39,092 nt of DNA from Actinomycetota bacterium (GTDB lineage Bacteria > Actinomycetota > Actinomycetes > Mycobacteriales > Mycobacteriaceae): contig JAUPLT010000150.1 of the NCBI GenBank assembly GCA_030836785.1, forward strand, positions 1-39,092, written 5' to 3'. Position 1 is the first letter of the stretch; the number at the start of each line of letters is the position of its first letter. The notes under the pieces are model-generated. The model was given only the letters and a program-made list of their open reading frames with translations. It was not told where the DNA came from and ran no database searches. Positions 1 through 8,691 of this stretch are shown here, in pieces. The position numbers were made by a program, and so were the translations under genes.

Positions 1-23
1 ACGGCGGAACGATGAACAGCCAT
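1..23 (-). CDS. 5' end of an unidentified minus-strand gene (partial)
   Basis: Only the first seven or so codons lie in the window; they read M-A-V-H-R-S-A and continue off the left edge. The support is a strong Shine-Dalgarno sequence on the minus strand (AAAGGAGAG, at 31-38 in plus coordinates) 7-8 bases before an ATG whose first base is 23. It diverges from dxr. Seven residues are too few to assign a family. Confidence 0.5.
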
Positions 24-264
24 GCGTTTCTCTCCTTTAAAAGCTCTGTGCGTGGACAGGTGATGGACAGGCGGTGGGTACACCACGACGTGGACCGCCC
101 CCGTGCGGCACATTTTCTCGGCCACAGTCTCCATTCGGAGCGGTCGGCCCCACGGATCGGCCGAGAACGAATATGTGACGACGATCACATCGATAGTGCT
201 CCGGCGGGCGCGGGCGCGACGCACGGGATTGGGGTGGGGGCCAGACACGCGGCACAATGGTCCG
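24..264. promoter_or_regulatory. Divergent intergenic region with dxr promoter
   Basis: About 240 bases separate the minus-strand start from dxr. The left end holds the Shine-Dalgarno of the minus-strand gene. At the right end CACAAT (253-258) has the conserved A2 and T6 of a mycobacterial -10 box and ends six bases before the dxr GTG, so dxr may be leaderless. No clear -35, riboswitch or hairpin terminator was seen. Open frames here on either strand look like chance high-G+C frames. Confidence 0.4.
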
Positions 265-1452
265 GTGAAGGACTCCGGACGCCAGCGGGTGTTGATTCTG
301 GGCAGCACGGGGTCGATCGGTACCCAGGCGCTGGAGGTCATCGCAGCCAACCCGGACCGGTTCGAGGTGGTCGGTCTGGCGGCCGGCGGCGGAAACCCCG
401 ATCTGCTGGCCCGTCAACGATCCGAGACCGGGGTGGCACGGATCGCGGTCGCCGACGAGGCCGCCGCCGAGAAGGTTGGTGATGTGACCCACCGGGGACC
501 GGACTCTGCCACCCGGTTGGTTGAGGAGGTCGCCGCGACGACCGGAGTCGATGTGGTGCTCAACGCGCTGGTCGGCGCACTGGGTTTAGAACCCACGCTG
601 GCCGCGTTGTCCACAGGGGCGCGACTGGCGCTGGCCAACAAGGAATCGCTGGTGGCGGGCGGACCCCTGGTGCTGGCAGCAGCCCAACCAGGACAGATCG
701 TCCCAGTGGACTCCGAGCACTCGGCGCTGGCGCAGTGCCTGCGGGCCGGCCGCGCCGACGAAGTGGCACGGCTGGTGCTGACGGCCTCCGGCGGCCCGTT
801 CCGGGGGTGGGCTGCCGCGGCCCTCGAGTCGGTCACGCCCGAGCAGGCCGGCGCACATCCCACCTGGAGCATGGGTCCGATGAACACCCTGAACTCGGCG
901 TCGCTGGTGAACAAGGGTCTCGAACTCATCGAGACACACCTGCTTTTCGGGATTCCCTACGACCGGATCGACGTCGTGGTGCACCCGCAGTCGATCGTGC
1001 ACTCGATGGTGACCTTCACCGACGGTTCGACCATCGCCCAGGCCAGCCCGCCGGATATGAAGTTGCCGATCGCACTGGCGCTCGGCTGGCCGGATCGGGT
1101 CGCCGGCGCCGCGACAGCCTGCGACTTCAGCACCGCTTCCCGCTGGGATTTCGAACCGCTCGACGACGCCGTGTTCCCCGCGGTCACGCTGGCGCGGGAG
1201 GCGGGGCAGGTCGGCGGGTGCATGACCGCGGTCTACAACGCCGCGAACGAGGAGGCCGCGGCCGCCTTCCTCGCGGGGGCGATCAGTTTTCCCGCCATCG
1301 TGCGAACAATCGCTGACGTCCTGCACGCCGCGGACCGGTGGGCCGCCGAACCGGCTACCGTGGAAGATGTACTCGACGCCCAGCGATGGGCCCGGCAACG
1401 TGCACGCGACGCCTTGGGTGCCGCCGCACAGGAGGTCCGTTCCCTTCGATGA
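265..1452 (+). CDS. dxr: 1-deoxy-D-xylulose 5-phosphate reductoisomerase (Rv2870c ortholog)
   Basis: Dxr converts 1-deoxy-D-xylulose 5-phosphate to 2-C-methyl-D-erythritol 4-phosphate with NADPH, the committed step of the MEP isoprenoid pathway and the target of fosmidomycin. The 395-residue product has the NADPH-binding GSTGSIG at about 13-19 and the metal-binding D-S-E at about 149-151. It also has the flexible substrate loop A-S-G-G-P-F-R-G near 174-181, the N-x5-N-x3-K-x2-E signature further on, and [12 protein letters not shown]. The GTG start is chosen because the NADPH motif then lies near the N terminus, as in the family, and a -10-like box sits six bases upstream. The frame is open to 103 but that part shows no homology. 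Its TGA overlaps the rip1 start (ATGATGA region), so the two are translationally coupled; ispG, also a MEP enzyme, follows in the same operon. Confidence 0.96.
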   Translation: MKDSGRQRVLILGSTGSIGTQALEVIAANPDRFEVVGLAAGGGNPDLLARQRSETGVARIAVADEAAAEKVGDVTHRGPDSATRLVEEVAATTGVDVVLNALVGALGLEPTLAALSTGARLALANKESLVAGGPLVLAAAQPGQIVPVDSEHSALAQCLRAGRADEVARLVLTASGGPFRGWAAAALESVTPEQAGAHPTWSMGPMNTLNSASLVNKGLELIETHLLFGIPYDRIDVVVHPQSIVHSMVTFTDGSTIAQASPPDMKLPIALALGWPDRVAGAATACDFSTASRWDFEPLDDAVFPAVTLAREAGQVGGCMTAVYNAANEEAAAAFLAGAISFPAIVRTIADVLHAADRWAAEPATVEDVLDAQRWARQRARDALGAAAQEVRSLR

Positions 1453-2690
1453 TGTTCTTCGTCGGCATCGCGCTGTTTGCGCTCGCGATCCTGGTGTCAG
1501 TGGCACTGCACGAGTGCGGACACATGTGGGTGGCCCGCGCCACCGGGATGAAGGTCCGCCGTTATTTCGTCGGCTTCGGACCCACCCTGTGGTCGACCAT
1601 CCGGCCCAACAAAATCGGTTCCACCGAGTACGGTCTCAAGGCCGTACCCCTGGGCGGTTTCTGCGATATCGCCGGAATGACCGCTGCGGAGGAACTGCGC
1701 CCCGAGGACCAGCCCTACGCGATGTACCGGCAGAAGGTCTGGAAGCGGGTGGCCGTACTGTTCGCCGGGCCGGCGATGAATTTCATCATCGGACTGGTGT
1801 TGATCTACGGAATCGCCGTCGTCTGGGGCCTCCCGCAGTTGCATCCGCCGACTACCGCGGTGGTAGGCGAGACCACCTGCGTCAAGCCCGAAGTGATCAA
1901 GGGTGAGCTCGGTTCTTGCACCGGTGTCGGGCCGGCGGCGGTAGCCGGAATCGAACCGGGCGATGTCGTGGTGAAGGTCGGCGGAGCCGAGGTGAAGACC
2001 TTCGAGCAGATGGTCGCGGCGGTGCAGAAGTCCTCCGGGCCGACCCCGTTCGTCCTCGAGCGGAACGAGAACGGCACGACGGTCACCATCGACACCGTCG
2101 TCGACGTCACCACCACCAAACGCTGGGTGGCCAAACCCGACGGCGGACAGGTCACCGGGCCGACCGACGTCGGTGCCATCGGAATCACCGCCGCCCAGTT
2201 CGGTCCCACGCAGTACAACCCCCTGACCGCCGTTCCCGCCACCTTCATCTTCACCGGCGATCTCGGAGTGGAACTCGTCAAGGCACTGGCGGCGATCCCG
2301 ACGAAGGTCGGCGCGCTGGTGCATGCCATCGGGGGTGGCGAGCGTGACCCGGAGACCCCGATCAGCGTGGTGGGAGCCAGCATCATCGGCGGCGACACCG
2401 TCGACCATGGTCTATGGGTGGCCTTCTGGTTCTTCCTGGCCCAGCTCAACTTCGTGCTCGGTGTCATCAACCTGGTGCCGCTGCTGCCCTTCGACGGCGG
2501 CCACATCGCCGTCGCCGTCTACGAGAAGCTCCGCAACATGGTCCGTAGCGCGCGGGGTCTGGTGCCCGGCGGGCCGGTGGACTACGGGCGGCTGATGCCG
2601 GCCACCTACGTCGTCTTGGTGGTGGTGGTCGGTTACATGGCGCTGACCGTGACCGCCGACCTCATCAATCCCATCCGGTTGTTCCAGTAG
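1449..2690 (+). CDS. rip1: Site-2 intramembrane zinc metalloprotease Rip1 (Rv2869c ortholog)
   Basis: This is a polytopic membrane protease of the S2P/RseP family. In mycobacteria Rip1 completes regulated proteolysis of several anti-sigma factors and affects cell-envelope composition. The 413-residue product shows the zinc motif H-E-C-G-H at residues 21-25 in the first membrane segment. The second motif, [12 protein letters not shown], lies near 341-352, with D349 the third zinc ligand. A PDZ-like region lies at roughly 150-240 ([13 protein letters not shown]). The start is placed at the first of two adjacent ATG codons because it puts the catalytic His at residue 21, as in M. tuberculosis, and overlaps the dxr stop. 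The second ATG, three bases on, is equally possible. It sits between two MEP-pathway genes without being part of that pathway. Confidence 0.95.
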   Translation: MMFFVGIALFALAILVSVALHECGHMWVARATGMKVRRYFVGFGPTLWSTIRPNKIGSTEYGLKAVPLGGFCDIAGMTAAEELRPEDQPYAMYRQKVWKRVAVLFAGPAMNFIIGLVLIYGIAVVWGLPQLHPPTTAVVGETTCVKPEVIKGELGSCTGVGPAAVAGIEPGDVVVKVGGAEVKTFEQMVAAVQKSSGPTPFVLERNENGTTVTIDTVVDVTTTKRWVAKPDGGQVTGPTDVGAIGITAAQFGPTQYNPLTAVPATFIFTGDLGVELVKALAAIPTKVGALVHAIGGGERDPETPISVVGASIIGGDTVDHGLWVAFWFFLAQLNFVLGVINLVPLLPFDGGHIAVAVYEKLRNMVRSARGLVPGGPVDYGRLMPATYVVLVVVVGYMALTVTADLINPIRLFQ

Positions 2691-2697
2691 GAGAAAC

Positions 2698-3876
2698 ATG
2701 TCTGTTGGTCTGGGCCTGCCGTCCATCGGTGGTACGCCGCCGCCGACCCTCGCGCCTCGGCGCAAGACCCGCCAGATCACGCTGCGCGATGTCGGCGTGG
2801 GCAGCGATCACCCGATCTCGGTGCAGTCGATGTGCACCACCAAGACCCACGACGTCAACGCCACCCTGCAGCAGATCGCCGAACTGACCGCCACCGGTTG
2901 CGATATCGTGCGGGTCGCCTGCCCGCGGCAGGAGGACGCCGACGCGCTTGCCGAGATCGCCCGGAAGAGCAAGATTCCGGTTGTCGCCGACATCCACTTC
3001 CAGCCCAAGTACATCTTCGCCGCGATCGATGCGGGCTGTGCCGGAGTACGGGTGAATCCGGGCAACATCAAGGAGTTCGACGGCCGGGTCGCTGAGGTCG
3101 CCAAGGCCGCGGGTGCGGCAGGCATCCCGATCCGGATCGGAGTCAACGCAGGTTCGCTGGACAAGCGTTTCCTGGAGAAGCACGGCAAGGCCACACCCGA
3201 GGCGCTGGTCGAATCCGCGCTGTGGGAGGCATCGCTTTTCGAAGAGCACGGGTTCGGTGACATCAAGATCAGCGTCAAGCACAACGACCCGGTGGTGATG
3301 GTGGCCGCGTACCGCCTGCTGGCCGAGAAGTGTGACTACCCACTGCACCTCGGGGTCACCGAGGCCGGCCCGGCGTTCCAAGGCACCATCAAGTCTGCGG
3401 TCGCTTTCGGGGCGTTGCTCTCCGACGGTATCGGGGACACCATCCGGGTGTCGCTGTCGGCGCCGCCCGTCGAGGAGGTCAAGGTCGGCAACCAGATCCT
3501 GGAGTCGCTGAACCTGCGGCCGCGCGGACTGGAAATCGTGTCGTGCCCGTCCTGCGGGCGCGCCCAGGTCGACGTGTACACGCTGGCCAATGCGGTGACC
3601 GCGGGGCTGGAAGGCTTGGACGTGCCGCTGCGGGTGGCGGTCATGGGTTGTGTGGTGAACGGACCGGGGGAGGCCCGTGAGGCCGACTTGGGTGTCGCAT
3701 CCGGAAACGGCAAGGGTCAGATCTTCGTCAAGGGCGAGGTGATCAAGACGGTGCCGGAGGCCCAGATCGTCGAGACGCTGATCGAGGAGGCTCTTCGGCT
3801 GGCCGGCGAAATGCGGGAGGAACTCGGCGGCACGGACGAGGCTGCGGCCGGATCGCCGGTCGTCACCGTAAGCTGA
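2698..3876 (+). CDS. ispG: 4-hydroxy-3-methylbut-2-en-1-yl diphosphate synthase IspG/GcpE (Rv2868c ortholog)
   Basis: IspG is a cytosolic [4Fe-4S] enzyme that reductively opens methylerythritol 2,4-cyclodiphosphate to HMBPP, the penultimate MEP step. The 392 residues cover the whole bacterial two-domain form. An N-terminal TIM-barrel region begins V-Q-S-M-C-T-T-K-T, and a C-terminal cluster domain carries C283 and C286 (C-P-S-C-G). C318 and E325 in G-C-V-V-N-G-P-G-E complete the 3-Cys/1-Glu ligand set. The ATG follows the rip1 stop by seven bases, and the Shine-Dalgarno (TAGGAGAAAC) overlaps that stop, so it is co-transcribed with dxr and rip1. No irregularity seen. Confidence 0.97.
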   Translation: MSVGLGLPSIGGTPPPTLAPRRKTRQITLRDVGVGSDHPISVQSMCTTKTHDVNATLQQIAELTATGCDIVRVACPRQEDADALAEIARKSKIPVVADIHFQPKYIFAAIDAGCAGVRVNPGNIKEFDGRVAEVAKAAGAAGIPIRIGVNAGSLDKRFLEKHGKATPEALVESALWEASLFEEHGFGDIKISVKHNDPVVMVAAYRLLAEKCDYPLHLGVTEAGPAFQGTIKSAVAFGALLSDGIGDTIRVSLSAPPVEEVKVGNQILESLNLRPRGLEIVSCPSCGRAQVDVYTLANAVTAGLEGLDVPLRVAVMGCVVNGPGEAREADLGVASGNGKGQIFVKGEVIKTVPEAQIVETLIEEALRLAGEMREELGGTDEAAAGSPVVTVS

Positions 3877-3914
3877 GGCCATCTCCGCTCGGCCCCTGCT
3901 GATCAAGGACGGCT

Positions 3915-4769
3915 ATGTCGGCACCGCCGTTGTTACGCCCGGTCGACCGACGCCGTGTGTCACTGGTGCGTGATGCCGCCACGGTGACGCAGCTGATGGC
4001 CCAGGATCCGGTCAGTGCGTGCATGGTGGCGGCCCGGGTGGCCGATCATGGGGTGGACCCGCGCGCGATCGGCGGCGAGTTGTGGACGCGTGGCCGGGCC
4101 GAGCGGGCGCTGTGCTTCGCGGGGGCGAACCTCATTCCCCTGCGCGGTGAAGCGGCCGATCTGCGGGCGTTCTCCGACCGTGCGCTCAGCGCAGCCCGAC
4201 GGTGTTCGTCGGTGGTCGGGCCGGCCGAACTGGTGATGACCATGTGGGACCGGCTGCGGCACGGTTGGGGGCCGGCTCGCGATGTGCGTGAGCAACAGCC
4301 CCTGCTGGCACTCCGGTCACGGCCGGACTGTGTGGCGGATCCCGGGGTGCGACGGGTTTATGTCAACGAACTGGACGCGTACCTGGTGGCCGCTGTCGAC
4401 ATGTTCATCGGCGAGGTCGGGGTGGACCCGCGGGCAGGTGACGGTGGGCGCGGGTATCGGCGCCGGGTGGCCGGACTGATCGCCGCGGGGCGGGCCTTCG
4501 CCCGGTTCGAGAACGGCCAGGTGGTGTTCAAGGCCGAGGTCGGCTCGCAGTCTCCGGCGGTGGGTCAGATTCAGGGCGTGTGGGTGCACCCGGACTGGCG
4601 GGGCCGCGGGCTGGGTACGGCCGGTACCGCGACTGTTGCCGCGGCGGTGGTGAACAGCGGGCGGATCGCCAGTCTCTACGTCAACAGCTTCAACACCGTC
4701 GCGCGGGCCGCCTACGCGCGGGTCGGCTTTCGCCAGGTCGGCACCTTCGCCACCGTCCTGCTGGACTGA
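3915..4769 (+). CDS. GNAT-family N-acetyltransferase with N-terminal DUF4081-like domain (Rv2867c ortholog)
   Basis: The 284-residue cytosolic protein matches the size of the M. tuberculosis Rv2867c product. The C-terminal half is a GNAT acetyltransferase fold. The acetyl-CoA pyrophosphate-binding stretch reads V-W-V-H-P-D-W-R-G-R-G-L-G-T near residues 217-231, followed by L-Y-V-N-S-F-N and A-R-A-A-Y-A-R-V-G-F, the usual GNAT terminal elements. The N-terminal part matches the actinobacterial domain found before such GNATs. The substrate is unknown. The ATG has a purine-rich AAGGACGG upstream. It follows ispG by 38 bases and probably ends the dxr operon. The last codons and the stop are duplicated in tandem just downstream. 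Confidence 0.9.
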   Translation: MSAPPLLRPVDRRRVSLVRDAATVTQLMAQDPVSACMVAARVADHGVDPRAIGGELWTRGRAERALCFAGANLIPLRGEAADLRAFSDRALSAARRCSSVVGPAELVMTMWDRLRHGWGPARDVREQQPLLALRSRPDCVADPGVRRVYVNELDAYLVAAVDMFIGEVGVDPRAGDGGRGYRRRVAGLIAAGRAFARFENGQVVFKAEVGSQSPAVGQIQGVWVHPDWRGRGLGTAGTATVAAAVVNSGRIASLYVNSFNTVARAAYARVGFRQVGTFATVLLD

Positions 4770-4789
4770 GGCGCTGCTGGACTGAGGCG
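4758..4789 (+). repeat. 16-bp perfect tandem duplication carrying the GNAT stop codon
   Basis: The unit CTGCTGGACTGAGGCG occurs twice head to tail without mismatch. The first copy holds the last codons (Leu-Leu-Asp) and TGA of the acetyltransferase gene; the second lies wholly downstream. Sixteen bases is not a multiple of three, but the stop in copy one leaves the protein unaffected. Confidence 0.95.
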
Positions 4790-4854
4790 CGGGCTCTCGT
4801 CGGCGGCTTTCGCCGGGTCCGGTGCGCCTCCACGAGGATTCCGTCACGGACTCA

Positions 4855-4868
4855 TAACATCTGTCCCG
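4855..4868 (+). promoter_or_regulatory. Probable -10 box of the penicillin-binding lipoprotein gene
   Basis: TAACAT (4855-4860) fits TANNNT and ends eight bases before the ATG, so the transcript would have almost no leader. No Shine-Dalgarno sequence precedes the ATG. Confidence 0.5.
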
Positions 4869-6686
4869 ATGGCCACTCTAACCTCACTGACATCACGAGT
4901 CACAGCACTGGTTTCGGTGCTTGTGCTCACCGTCGGCGCGGTGTCCGCCTGCACACCACGACCCGATGGGCCGGCGCCCCTGGCCGAGCGGTTCTTCGCC
5001 GACCTCGGGCGGGGCGACACCGGGGCCGCCGCTCAGCTCAGCGACCGCCCGACCGAGGCGCACGCGGATCTCAACGAGGCGTGGACGGGTCTGCAGGCCA
5101 CCAGACTGGACGCCACGGTGCTGGGTTCGCGATTCACTCAGGACACCGGCAGCGTGAACTACCGCTTCACCTGGGAGTTGCCGAAGAACCGCAGTTGGAC
5201 CTACGACGGTGTCCTCAACCTGATCCGGGACGAGGGTAACTGGCGGATTCGCTGGGCGGCATCGGCGCTGCACCCCAAACTCGGCGAACACCAGACCTTC
5301 TTGCTGCGGGCGGACCCGCCTCGCCGGGCCACCGTCAACGAGGCCGGGGGCACCGAGGTGTTGGTGCCGGGCAACACCTTCCGCTACCAGCTCGACGCCA
5401 AGAAGGCGGGCCCGGCGCTGATGGCCACTGCGCGGGTCGTCGCCGACGTGCTCCGTCAGTTCGACGACACCCTCAACCCGCAGTTGCTCGCCGAGCGGGC
5501 AAGTTCGTCGACCCGCCCGCTGGACCTCATCACTCTGCGGCCCGCCCACCGTGACCGGGTGGCGGGGGCACTTGACGCGCTCCCCGGTGTGGTCGTGACA
5601 CCGCAGGCGGCGATGTTGCCCACCGATGACAGGTTCGCGCCCGCCGTGGTCGGTGAGGTGAAGAAGGCGGTCCTCGACGAACTCGACGGTGAGGCCGGCT
5701 GGCGAGTCGTCAGTGTCAATCAGAACGGTGCGGATGTCGACATCCTGACCGAGGTGGCGCCCAAACCGGCGCCGTCGATCACCCTGACCCTGGACCGGCG
5801 GGTGCAGGATGCCGCCCAGCATGCCGTCGACGCCCAGGGGAACAAGGCCATGATCGTCGCGATGCGGCCGTCCACCGGTGAGATCCTCGCGGTCGCCCAG
5901 AACGCCGCAGCCGACGCCGACGGGATCGCGGCGACCACCGGCCTGTACCCGCCCGGTTCGACGTTCAAGATCGTCACGGCCGGTGCGGCGATCCAGAGCA
6001 ATATGGCCGATCCGGATTCGATGGTGGCCTGCCCCGGGCAGATCGAGATCGGCCACCGGACCATCCCGAACTACGACAGGTTCGATCTGGGTACCGTGCC
6101 GTTGTCCCGTGCTTTCGCCGACTCCTGCAACACAACCTTCGCCGAATTGGCCAGCCGGATGCCACCGACCGCGCTGAACGTCGCGGCTTCCCAGTTCGGC
6201 ATCGGCGAGGACTACGTGATCGACGGCCTCACCACCGTGACCGGAACGGTGCCGGCCACCGTCGATCTGACCGAGCGCACCGAGGACGGCTTCGGTCAGG
6301 GCAAGGTGCTGGTGACCCCGTTCGGGATGACGCTGGCCGCGGCCACCGTCGCAGCGGGGGAAACCCCGATGCCGCACCTGATCGCCGGCCGTACCACCGT
6401 CGAGACCGGTGAGCACCCGCCGGCCGACCCGGGCGCTCTCGAGGGGCTGCGATCGATGATGCGGTTGGTCGTGCAGGACGGCACCGCCAAGGACATCCGG
6501 GACAGCGGCGAGGTGTACGGCAAGACCGGGGAGGCGGAATTTGCCGGCGGATCGCATGCCTGGTTTGCCGGCTACCGCGGCGACTTGGCCTTTGCTGCCC
6601 TGATCGTGGGAGGCGGCAGTTCGGCCTACGCCGTGCGGATGGTGCGTCGGATGTTCGGTGAACTGCCGCCCGACTTCCCCGCCTGA
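4869..6686 (+). CDS. Penicillin-binding lipoprotein, class B transpeptidase (Rv2864c ortholog)
   Basis: This is a cell-wall D,D-transpeptidase anchored to the outer face of the membrane by lipidation. A signal peptide with lipobox V-S-A-C ends at Cys28. An NTF2-like MecA_N-type domain follows (about 38-140), then a dimerisation region, then the transpeptidase domain from about 300 to the end. All three active-site motifs are present: S364-T-F-K367 (nucleophile Ser and Lys), S419-C-N421 and K552-T-G554. The 605 residues agree with the family; M. tuberculosis Rv2864c is of nearly identical length. It appears to be transcribed alone from the box at 4855, facing the Rieske gene convergently with a repeat array in between. 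In M. tuberculosis a relFG toxin-antitoxin pair lies just upstream; here there are only about 100 bases. Confidence 0.94.
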   Translation: MATLTSLTSRVTALVSVLVLTVGAVSACTPRPDGPAPLAERFFADLGRGDTGAAAQLSDRPTEAHADLNEAWTGLQATRLDATVLGSRFTQDTGSVNYRFTWELPKNRSWTYDGVLNLIRDEGNWRIRWAASALHPKLGEHQTFLLRADPPRRATVNEAGGTEVLVPGNTFRYQLDAKKAGPALMATARVVADVLRQFDDTLNPQLLAERASSSTRPLDLITLRPAHRDRVAGALDALPGVVVTPQAAMLPTDDRFAPAVVGEVKKAVLDELDGEAGWRVVSVNQNGADVDILTEVAPKPAPSITLTLDRRVQDAAQHAVDAQGNKAMIVAMRPSTGEILAVAQNAAADADGIAATTGLYPPGSTFKIVTAGAAIQSNMADPDSMVACPGQIEIGHRTIPNYDRFDLGTVPLSRAFADSCNTTFAELASRMPPTALNVAASQFGIGEDYVIDGLTTVTGTVPATVDLTERTEDGFGQGKVLVTPFGMTLAAATVAAGETPMPHLIAGRTTVETGEHPPADPGALEGLRSMMRLVVQDGTAKDIRDSGEVYGKTGEAEFAGGSHAWFAGYRGDLAFAALIVGGGSSAYAVRMVRRMFGELPPDFPA

Positions 6687-6688
6687 GC

Positions 6689-6747
6689 GCTTTCAGCCGG
6701 GCCGATGGGGGCTTTCAGCCGGGCCGATGGGGCTTTCAGCCGGCCAC
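6689..6747. repeat. 21-22-bp tandem repeat between convergent genes
   Basis: Two full units (6689-6710 and 6711-6731) beginning GCTTTCAGCCGGGCCGATGG are followed by a partial third (12-14 bases). The partial copy is the last coding part and TGA stop of the minus-strand Rieske gene. The array therefore repeats that gene's 3' end and offers extra minus-strand stops. It fills the whole gap after the penicillin-binding protein stop. Confidence 0.9.
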
Positions 6748-7116
6748 AACCTCGCCGCCGCGCACCTGCACCTGCCGGGCGACCAGTGGGTCGACGGCGG
6801 GGCCACGTTCAACCGACCCGTCGAATCCGAACCGGCTGCCGTGGCACGGGCACACCACCGCACCGTCGCTGACCTTCAGTGCACACCCGGCGTGCGTGCA
6901 CCGCGCCACGAAGCCCTTGAACACCCCCGGTTCTGGCTGGCTGATCAGCGTTCCGTCGACCACGGTGCCGGAGCCCACCGGCACCGCATCGGTGGCGGCG
7001 AGCACCTGACCGGGTGTGGGTGGAGCGCTGGGGACAGATTCACCGGCCTTCGCGCAGGCAGCCAACGGAACGGCGGCGGCACCGATCAGGACGGCACGCC
7101 GGGGCAGTGTCGACAT
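6736..7116 (-). CDS. Rieske [2Fe-2S] domain lipoprotein, possibly Tat-exported
   Basis: This 126-residue exported protein starts M-S-T-L-P-R-R-A-V-L-I-G: a twin arginine, then a hydrophobic run and a lipobox P-L-A-A-C with Cys21. A Rieske fold fills the rest. Cluster ligands C73-T-H75 and C89-P-C-H92 are present, and C78 and C91 can form the usual stabilising disulfide. It is therefore likely an outer-face, lipid-anchored single-cluster electron carrier or ferredoxin-like subunit. The partner and substrate are unknown, as no oxygenase or cytochrome gene is adjacent. The ATG is chosen because it gives a proper signal peptide. On the minus strand TACGCT (plus 7125-7130) ends eight bases before it. 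The frame is open upstream to 7314, but that would bury the signal. Divergent from the DUF1707 gene. Confidence 0.87.
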   Translation of the reverse strand: MSTLPRRAVLIGAAAVPLAACAKAGESVPSAPPTPGQVLAATDAVPVGSGTVVDGTLISQPEPGVFKGFVARCTHAGCALKVSDGAVVCPCHGSRFGFDGSVERGPAVDPLVARQVQVRGGEVVAG

Positions 7117-7198
7117 GGTGTTCGAGCGTAGTCGTCTGGTGAGCCCGTGGCGGCGGGTGGCGGCCCGAGAGGTTGTGGGCGGGTAAATTGAAGGGGCC
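7117..7198. promoter_or_regulatory. Divergent promoters, Rieske gene and DUF1707 gene
   Basis: The 82-base gap holds a candidate -10 for each direction. TACGCT on the minus strand (7125-7130) lies eight bases from the Rieske ATG. TAAATT on the plus strand (7184-7189) lies nine bases from the DUF1707 ATG. The DUF1707 gene also has GAAGGGG as a weak ribosome site. Both transcripts would be leaderless or nearly so. Confidence 0.5.
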
Positions 7199-7810
7199 AT
7201 GACGCAGTACGAGAGCAGGATCGACACCACCCCGACGCTGCGGGTCTCCGACGCGGACCGGGGTGGCACGCTGCGCCGGTTGCACAATGCCGTCGCGCTG
7301 GGGTTGATCGACATCGGCGAGTTCGAGGAGCGTTCGGCTCAGGTGTCCTCTGCCCGTCAGCCGGCCGAATTGGAGGCCCTGGTTGAGGATCTCCCGGGTC
7401 CGGGTGCCATCGCCACCTCAGCGGCGGACCGACTGGAGTTGCGCGGCTGGCTGGGATCGCTGCGCAGGCAGGGCCAATGGACCGTGCCGACCCGCCTCGC
7501 CCTGGTGCGGAGGGTCGGATCGGTCCACCTGGACCTGACCGAAGCCAGATTCGCCGGTCCCGTCGTGGTGATCGAACTCGACATGGTGCGCGGATCAGTG
7601 GACATCAGGCTGCCTGAGGGGGCCAGTGCCTCGATCGACGATGTCACCGTCTACGGCGGCAGCGCCCGCGACCGGCGCAAGAATCCGCCCGCGGAGGGCA
7701 GTCCGCACGTGGTGATCACCGGGCGGGTGGTGATGGGTTCGGTGGACATCCGCGGACCCAAGCGGCGCCGCGTCGCCCCGGTACCGTCGCTGCTCCGTCG
7801 GCAGGCCTAG
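7199..7810 (+). CDS. DUF1707 domain protein (probable Rv2862c counterpart)
   Basis: The 203-residue protein has an N-terminal DUF1707 module at about 14-67. It reads [17 protein letters not shown] and ends [12 protein letters not shown]-x10[10 protein letters not shown]. This small helical domain is found in actinobacterial envelope proteins; its function is unknown. The C-terminal part (about 90-190) is rich in short beta segments with [10 protein letters not shown] and [12 protein letters not shown]. That resembles the LiaF-like or DUF2154-type beta domain seen after DUF1707. No transmembrane segment is evident, so it is cytosolic or peripheral. It ends 14 bases before mapB and overlaps that gene's ribosome site, so the two are probably co-transcribed. 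Assignment to Rv2862c is from position and size, not comparison. Confidence 0.85.
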   Translation: MTQYESRIDTTPTLRVSDADRGGTLRRLHNAVALGLIDIGEFEERSAQVSSARQPAELEALVEDLPGPGAIATSAADRLELRGWLGSLRRQGQWTVPTRLALVRRVGSVHLDLTEARFAGPVVVIELDMVRGSVDIRLPEGASASIDDVTVYGGSARDRRKNPPAEGSPHVVITGRVVMGSVDIRGPKRRRVAPVPSLLRRQA

Positions 7811-7824
7811 GAGGTTCTCGACCA

Positions 7825-8676
7825 GTGCGCAGCGCCCTTCACCCCGGGGTGGTCTCACCCATGCTCCCGGTTCCCAAGTCGATCGAGCGGCCCGAGTACG
7901 TCGGGCGGCCCACCGTGGTCGAGGGACGTGAGCCGTGGGTCCAGACCCCGGACGTCATCGAACGGATGCGTATGGCCGGCCGGATCGCCGCCGGCGCGCT
8001 GGCGGAGGCCGGCAAGGCCGTCGCACCCGGAGTGACCACCGACGAACTCGACCGGATCGCGCACGACTACATGGTCGATCACGGCGCGTACCCGTCGACG
8101 TTGGGTTACAAGGGCTTTCCGAAGTCCTGCTGTACCTCGCTCAACGAGGTCATCTGCCACGGAATCCCGGACTCCACGGTCATCGCCGACGGGGACATCG
8201 TCAACATCGACGTGACGGCGTTCATCGACGGGGTGCACGGCGACACCAATGCGACCTTCCTCGCCGGGGATGTCAGCGAGGAGCACCGACTGCTCGTCGA
8301 GCGCACCCACGAGGCGACGATGCGGGCGATCAAGGCGGTCCGGCCCGGTCGGGCGCTCTCGGTCGTCGGCCGGGTGATCGAGTCGTACGCGAATCGCTTC
8401 GGCTACAACGTCGTTCGGGACTTCACCGGCCACGGCATCGGCACCACCTTCCACAACGGACTGGTGGTTCTGCACTATGACGACCCCGACGTCGAGACCG
8501 AACTCGAGCCGGGGATGACGTTCACCATCGAGCCGATGATCAACCTGGGCTCGCTGGACTACGAGATCTGGGACGACGGCTGGACGGTCGTCACCACCGA
8601 CCGCAAGTGGACCGCCCAGTTTGAGCACACCATCGTCGTCACCGAGGACGGCGCGGAAGTCCTCACGCTGCCGTGA
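7825..8676 (+). CDS. map: Methionine aminopeptidase, type I with N-terminal extension (MapB, Rv2861c ortholog)
   Basis: This enzyme removes the initiator methionine from nascent proteins. The 283-residue product shows all five dinuclear-metal ligands of the pita-bread fold: D129 (N-I-D-V-T), D140 (G-D-T-N), H203 (G-H-G-I-G), E236 (T-I-E-P) and E267 (Q-F-E-H-T). An N-terminal extension of about 40 residues has W-V-Q-T-P and R-P-E-Y-V-G. It contains a proline-rich, SH3-binding-like segment typical of actinobacterial type Ic enzymes. The GTG start follows a clear AGGAGG-type site that overlaps the upstream TAG. Fifteen bases separate it from cobQ. Confidence 0.96.
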   Translation: MRSALHPGVVSPMLPVPKSIERPEYVGRPTVVEGREPWVQTPDVIERMRMAGRIAAGALAEAGKAVAPGVTTDELDRIAHDYMVDHGAYPSTLGYKGFPKSCCTSLNEVICHGIPDSTVIADGDIVNIDVTAFIDGVHGDTNATFLAGDVSEEHRLLVERTHEATMRAIKAVRPGRALSVVGRVIESYANRFGYNVVRDFTGHGIGTTFHNGLVVLHYDDPDVETELEPGMTFTIEPMINLGSLDYEIWDDGWTVVTTDRKWTAQFEHTIVVTEDGAEVLTLP

Positions 8677-8691
8677 CCCGGTACTGAAGCC

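Noticed and set aside
37-492. Minus-strand frame over the dxr start region
   Set aside because: No signal, no ribosome site and antisense to dxr; the true minus-strand start is at 23.
586-1506. A minus-strand frame of about 300 codons opposite dxr
   Set aside because: Antisense to dxr, no ribosome site, low-complexity Arg/Gly-rich product.
2665-3906. A minus-strand frame opposite ispG of similar length
   Set aside because: Mirror frame of a conserved gene; no recognisable motif.
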